Shown: positions 42,679 to 45,682 of the stretch, in pieces
Numbering within the stretch: position 1 is the stretch's first letter
Layout: the number at the start of each line of letters is the position of its first letter
NCBI GenBank assembly: GCA_007116135.1
Contig: SKIZ01000004.1
Coordinates: forward strand, 1 to 45,682
DNA from: Burkholderiaceae bacterium
Lineage (GTDB): Bacteria > Pseudomonadota > Gammaproteobacteria > Burkholderiales > Burkholderiaceae_B
DNA: 45,682 nucleotides
Direction of reading: 5' to 3'
Program-made: the position numbers and the translations under genes
Notes under the pieces: model-generated
What the model was told of the DNA's origin: nothing
The model's input: the letters and a program-made list of their open reading frames with translations, nothing else
The model's database searches: none

Positions 42679-43435
42679 CCGGGGCATGATCTGACGGTTG
42701 CTCGTTTTCGCGCGGGCCGCGGTCAATCACACAAGCGTGACAGCGTTCGGCAAGTGGCTTGCTCAGCAATACATGGTCGATACGCAGGCCGGCGTTGCGC
42801 TTATAGCCATTTAACCGATAGTCCCACCAACTAAAGGACTTCTCTGGTTGTTCAAACAACCGAAATGAATCGGTTAGTCCAAGATCAATCAGTCTGGCAA
42901 AGGCGTCACGCTCTGGAGCTGACACCAGCACCTGACCTTGCCAGCGCTTGGGATCGTGCACATCTTCGTCAGCCGGCGCAATGTTGTAGTCTCCAACAAT
43001 CGCCAGGTTCGGGTAGGTTAAGACTTGCTCGCTTAACCAGCTCGCCATCCGATCAAACCAAGCCAACTTATATTGGTACTTGTCTGACTCGAGTGATTGA
43101 CCGTTAGGGCAGTAGACGTTAATCAACCGCAAAGGCCCTAGTGCTGTGTCATAAGTTGCCGCGATTAAACGCTTTTGCGCATCATCATCACCAGGAATGT
43201 TAAACACCACATCGGTAGCTGCCAGCTTCGAAAGGATGGCCACGCCGTTGTAGGTCTTTTGACCAAGCCATATCGCTCGATAGCCTGCCGCCTCGATGGC
43301 TTGCTCGGGAAACTTGTCTTGGTCGAGCTTAAGTTCCTGTAACCCCACGAAGTCAGGCTGCTCAGTGGCCAACCAATCGAGCACCTGGGGCAGACGCACT
43401 TTGAGGGAATTGACATTCCAGGTCGCTACTTTCAT
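42659..43435 (-). CDS. xthA: Exodeoxyribonuclease III
   Basis: This 258-residue endonuclease/exonuclease/phosphatase-family enzyme is an AP endonuclease and 3'-exonuclease for base-excision repair. Motifs are KVATWNVNSLKVRLPQVLDWL (Asn), PDFVGLQELKLD (metal Glu), VGDYNIAPADEDVHDP (Asp/Asn), FSWWDYRLNGYKRNAGLRIDHVLLS and the final SDHAPVIAS with the catalytic His. Length fits. I use ATG 43435; the frame extends to a GTG at 43444, adding three residues with no better ribosome site. Its 3' end overlaps the thioesterase gene tail to tail. Confidence 0.95.
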   Translation of the reverse strand: MKVATWNVNSLKVRLPQVLDWLATEQPDFVGLQELKLDQDKFPEQAIEAAGYRAIWLGQKTYNGVAILSKLAATDVVFNIPGDDDAQKRLIAATYDTALGPLRLINVYCPNGQSLESDKYQYKLAWFDRMASWLSEQVLTYPNLAIVGDYNIAPADEDVHDPKRWQGQVLVSAPERDAFARLIDLGLTDSFRLFEQPEKSFSWWDYRLNGYKRNAGLRIDHVLLSKPLAERCHACVIDRGPRENEQPSDHAPVIASLR

Positions 43436-43569
43436 GCAAGTCACACGAGATGCCGTGTTTTAGGCACCCCTTCTCCTTGTTGGTTTGAATCACGGCTGGA
43501 TTGGATATTCGAAAACCCCAAACCAAATCGCTTTAGTAAACCCCGATTGTAACGATTTGCTTAAGATGA

Positions 43570-44697
43570 CTAACTGAACCAGGGTTGCACTTGCGCAATC
43601 AGCGCCTGCAATCTAGCCTCTCGAACGCCTTGGGCAATCGCTTTGGCACCCAAAGGCTGCAAGGGTTTGGCGATGGCGCCGGCATCAACTGAGCGGGCGG
43701 CCTCCAGTGCGGCCTGCCAGCGCCGGACTGGGTAATCGATGAGGTCACCAACTATGTCAAACAAGCTCGATAACCGCTGGGGTCGGCGAATCGCATCAGC
43801 TCGCTCAAGCAGCGACAGTGCCTTTGGAGGCCAATCCTGCGAACCCCAGTGCACCGACTCTTGGCAAACCGCTTGAACCATTGGTAACAGGACAGCCCAC
43901 TGCGCGCAGTCAGCCGGTGCGCGCAAGCGCTTAGCCAGTTGCGCGCGTTGGGGCGTCAGACTCATTGACAACGAATACATGCCAGGCAGGGTGCGACTGA
44001 GGCGCTTGGCTGCTCGATCCAATTGCGCACCGAGCGCATCGGTGTAAATAAAGTCAGGCATGACAATGTCAAGCGCATGGCATTGTCTGAGCACTTCAAA
44101 CAACCGCGATGGTTTCTCGCTCATCAATCCGCGTGAAACCTCTTGCCAGACCCGCTCGGCTACCAATGCGTCAGCCTCGCCCAACTGAACCATACGCTGA
44201 CATAGTGCGATGGTCTCTGGGGCAATCTCGAAGTCGAAAAAGCGCGCAGCAAACCTTGCCAGCCTGAGAATCCGGACCGGGTCTTCTTCAAATGCCGGCC
44301 CAACATGCCTAAGCACTTTGCTTTGTAGGTCCTTGGCGCCACCGAGGGGATCAATCAACTGGCCATCGGGCGCGCGCGCCATGGCGTTAACTGTCAGGTC
44401 ACGGCGCGCTAGGTCCTGCTCTAGCGTGACATCAGGACCGGCGTAAAACGTGAATCCCTTATAACCTTTGCCCGATTTGCGCTCGGTTCGCGCCAACGCA
44501 TACTCTTGCTTGGTTTTAGGGTGCAAAAAGACAGGAAAGTCCGCACCCACCGCAACAAAGCCGCGACGCAGCATATCGTCTGGGCTACTGCCAACGACCA
44601 CCCAGTCTTGATCTCCTGGCGCACGTCCAAGCAAGCCATCGCGAACGGCCCCACCGACGACGTAGACCTGCAGACCTTCCAGAGCAGTGTCATCCAT
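43570..44697 (-). CDS. cca: CCA-adding tRNA nucleotidyltransferase
   Basis: This 375-residue class II nucleotidyltransferase adds or repairs the CCA end of tRNAs. The head domain has [26 protein letters not shown], where DQD gives the catalytic carboxylates, and later [43 protein letters not shown], then [17 protein letters not shown] (nucleotide-specificity helices). It is shorter than the E. coli enzyme and I see no C-terminal HD phosphohydrolase motif, as in some betaproteobacterial forms. The gene starts two bases after the lytic transglycosylase stop on the same strand, so they are co-transcribed. Confidence 0.95.
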   Translation of the reverse strand: MDDTALEGLQVYVVGGAVRDGLLGRAPGDQDWVVVGSSPDDMLRRGFVAVGADFPVFLHPKTKQEYALARTERKSGKGYKGFTFYAGPDVTLEQDLARRDLTVNAMARAPDGQLIDPLGGAKDLQSKVLRHVGPAFEEDPVRILRLARFAARFFDFEIAPETIALCQRMVQLGEADALVAERVWQEVSRGLMSEKPSRLFEVLRQCHALDIVMPDFIYTDALGAQLDRAAKRLSRTLPGMYSLSMSLTPQRAQLAKRLRAPADCAQWAVLLPMVQAVCQESVHWGSQDWPPKALSLLERADAIRRPQRLSSLFDIVGDLIDYPVRRWQAALEAARSVDAGAIAKPLQPLGAKAIAQGVREARLQALIAQVQPWFS

Positions 44698-44699
44698 TA

Positions 44700-45682
44700 C
44701 TAATTTGCAGGCGTAATGACACCAAGGCGCGCCTTCAGTGACTGCGGCTCGCCGGTAAACATGGCAGAGTAATAGGTGGCATTGGACAGCACATGTTTGA
44801 CGTAATCGCGCGTCTCACTAAAAGGAATGGTCTCAGCAAAAATAGCGCCCTCAACTGGTCTGGATAAAGACCGGCGCCACTGCGCCGGACGACCTGGTCC
44901 GGCGTTATAGGCCGCACTTGCAAGCACCAGTGAGCCGCCTAAGTCCTGCAGCACCATGCGCAGATAATGGGTGCCGAGTATCGTGTTGATTTCAAACTCG
45001 TTAACACGCGAGGGCTGAAAGTCACGCATGCCGATGCGGTTGGCGACGTATTTGGCCGTCGCCGGCATTAACTGCATCAAACCCGATGCGCCAACGACCG
45101 ATCGTGCATCCATGACAAACCGAGACTCCTGACGAATCAAGCCATAGACCCATGCGGGATCTACATCAATAGACCGAGCCTGTGAGGCGACCCGCCCCTC
45201 AAAAGGGGCTATAAACCGTTGAGAAAAGTCCACTTGTTCGCGCGTTCGTTCAGATGTGCTGACGACCCGATCGTAGATGTGTTGCTCACGAGCAAACTCG
45301 GCAGCTGCTAGTAACTGCCGGTCATCGAGTTCGCGCAATCCGAAATTCCATTGCGGCACTGCCTGTGGGCGCAGCCCTAGATTAAATAGCGCCACAGCCT
45401 GCTGCAGGTGGGGGTTGTTGCGAGCCTGCTCAATCTCAGCCTCAGTCAGCGGCGCGGGCGCGGGCGGCGCCACAATTTGCTGGCCAAGCTCTTCGAGCGC
45501 CAATTGGCCATAGAAATGAAACTCATCAGAGATGTTCTGATAGATCGCTGCCGCTTGAGCATTTTGGCCTTGCGCGGCCAAAGCGCGCGCGCGCCAGTAC
45601 TGCCAATCAATTTTGTCCTCAAGACTCTGAGGCATCCATTCGATTGCGTTTTGTACCCATTCCCAGTTGATGATCGGCTGGC
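44700..45682 (-). CDS. slt: Soluble lytic murein transglycosylase, 5' end cut by the window
   Basis: At least 327 residues of a longer gene run off the right edge; the frame is open to the last base, so the ATG at 45635 is internal. The C-terminal SLT catalytic domain is complete: [38 protein letters not shown] with the catalytic Glu, and [17 protein letters not shown]. The upstream helical part ([24 protein letters not shown]) matches the superhelical U/L domains of Slt70. It cleaves peptidoglycan in the periplasm, with formation of 1,6-anhydro ends. It heads the slt-cca pair; its own signal peptide is outside the window. Confidence 0.93.
   Translation of the reverse strand, partial: QPIINWEWVQNAIEWMPQSLEDKIDWQYWRARALAAQGQNAQAAAIYQNISDEFHFYGQLALEELGQQIVAPPAPAPLTEAEIEQARNNPHLQQAVALFNLGLRPQAVPQWNFGLRELDDRQLLAAAEFAREQHIYDRVVSTSERTREQVDFSQRFIAPFEGRVASQARSIDVDPAWVYGLIRQESRFVMDARSVVGASGLMQLMPATAKYVANRIGMRDFQPSRVNEFEINTILGTHYLRMVLQDLGGSLVLASAAYNAGPGRPAQWRRSLSRPVEGAIFAETIPFSETRDYVKHVLSNATYYSAMFTGEPQSLKARLGVITPAN

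Overview
This is a dense bacterial chromosomal window with 48 protein-coding genes plus one leader peptide. I see no rRNA, tRNA, insertion sequence, phage gene or CRISPR array, and no gene-free stretch reaches 300 bases. Moderately GC-rich codon use, the order apaG-mltA-ubiH family-dsbC diverging from rpe-gph-trpEGDC, and the DUF6279 lipoprotein and TRAP genes all suggest a betaproteobacterium, probably Burkholderiales and Alcaligenaceae-like. The taxon is inferred from gene content, not computed.

Layout. 1-6.5 kb: end of a LigB/DODA dioxygenase, an MFS exporter, a nitronate monooxygenase, a TPR-methyltransferase fusion, glycerol kinase and an exported rhodanese. 6.6-11.3 kb: GNAT acetyltransferase, FNR-type regulator, a small membrane protein, DUF3750 protein with cytochrome b561, and a YeeE/YedE sulfur transporter. 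11.2-17.2 kb: a MoxR/DUF58/VWA (Bat-like) locus with a PDZ-less HtrA-type protease, a second divergent VWA protein and a lipoprotein. 17.4-21.9 kb: TRAP permeases and binding protein beside an FMN-dependent 2-hydroxyacid (lactate) dehydrogenase. 22-25 kb: a three-gene ABC export system. 25-28.7 kb (minus strand): dsbC, ubiH-family hydroxylase, mltA, apaG. 28.8-34.5 kb: rpe, gph and a trp operon controlled by a leader peptide and attenuator. 34.5-36 kb: a persulfide-response module (DUF2892, BigR/SqrR-type ArsR repressor, persulfide dioxygenase). 36-39.6 kb: polyphosphate:AMP phosphotransferase, HIT protein, CitE-like lyase and uracil-DNA glycosylase in an overlapping run. 39.7-45.7 kb: DEAD-box helicase, MidA-type methyltransferase, thioesterase, then exonuclease III, CCA transferase and a truncated lytic transglycosylase on the minus strand.

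Most of the content is housekeeping. Four places deserve attention. The Bat-like locus has two VWA paralogues on opposite strands. The helicase 5' leader contains a perfect 11-bp stem that buries its ribosome binding site. The trp leader peptide contains Trp-Trp-Arg-Trp-Trp. The persulfide operator is a 35-bp imperfect palindrome that carries two back-to-back promoters. Sulfur handling recurs in three separate places: the rhodanese, YeeE and the persulfide module.
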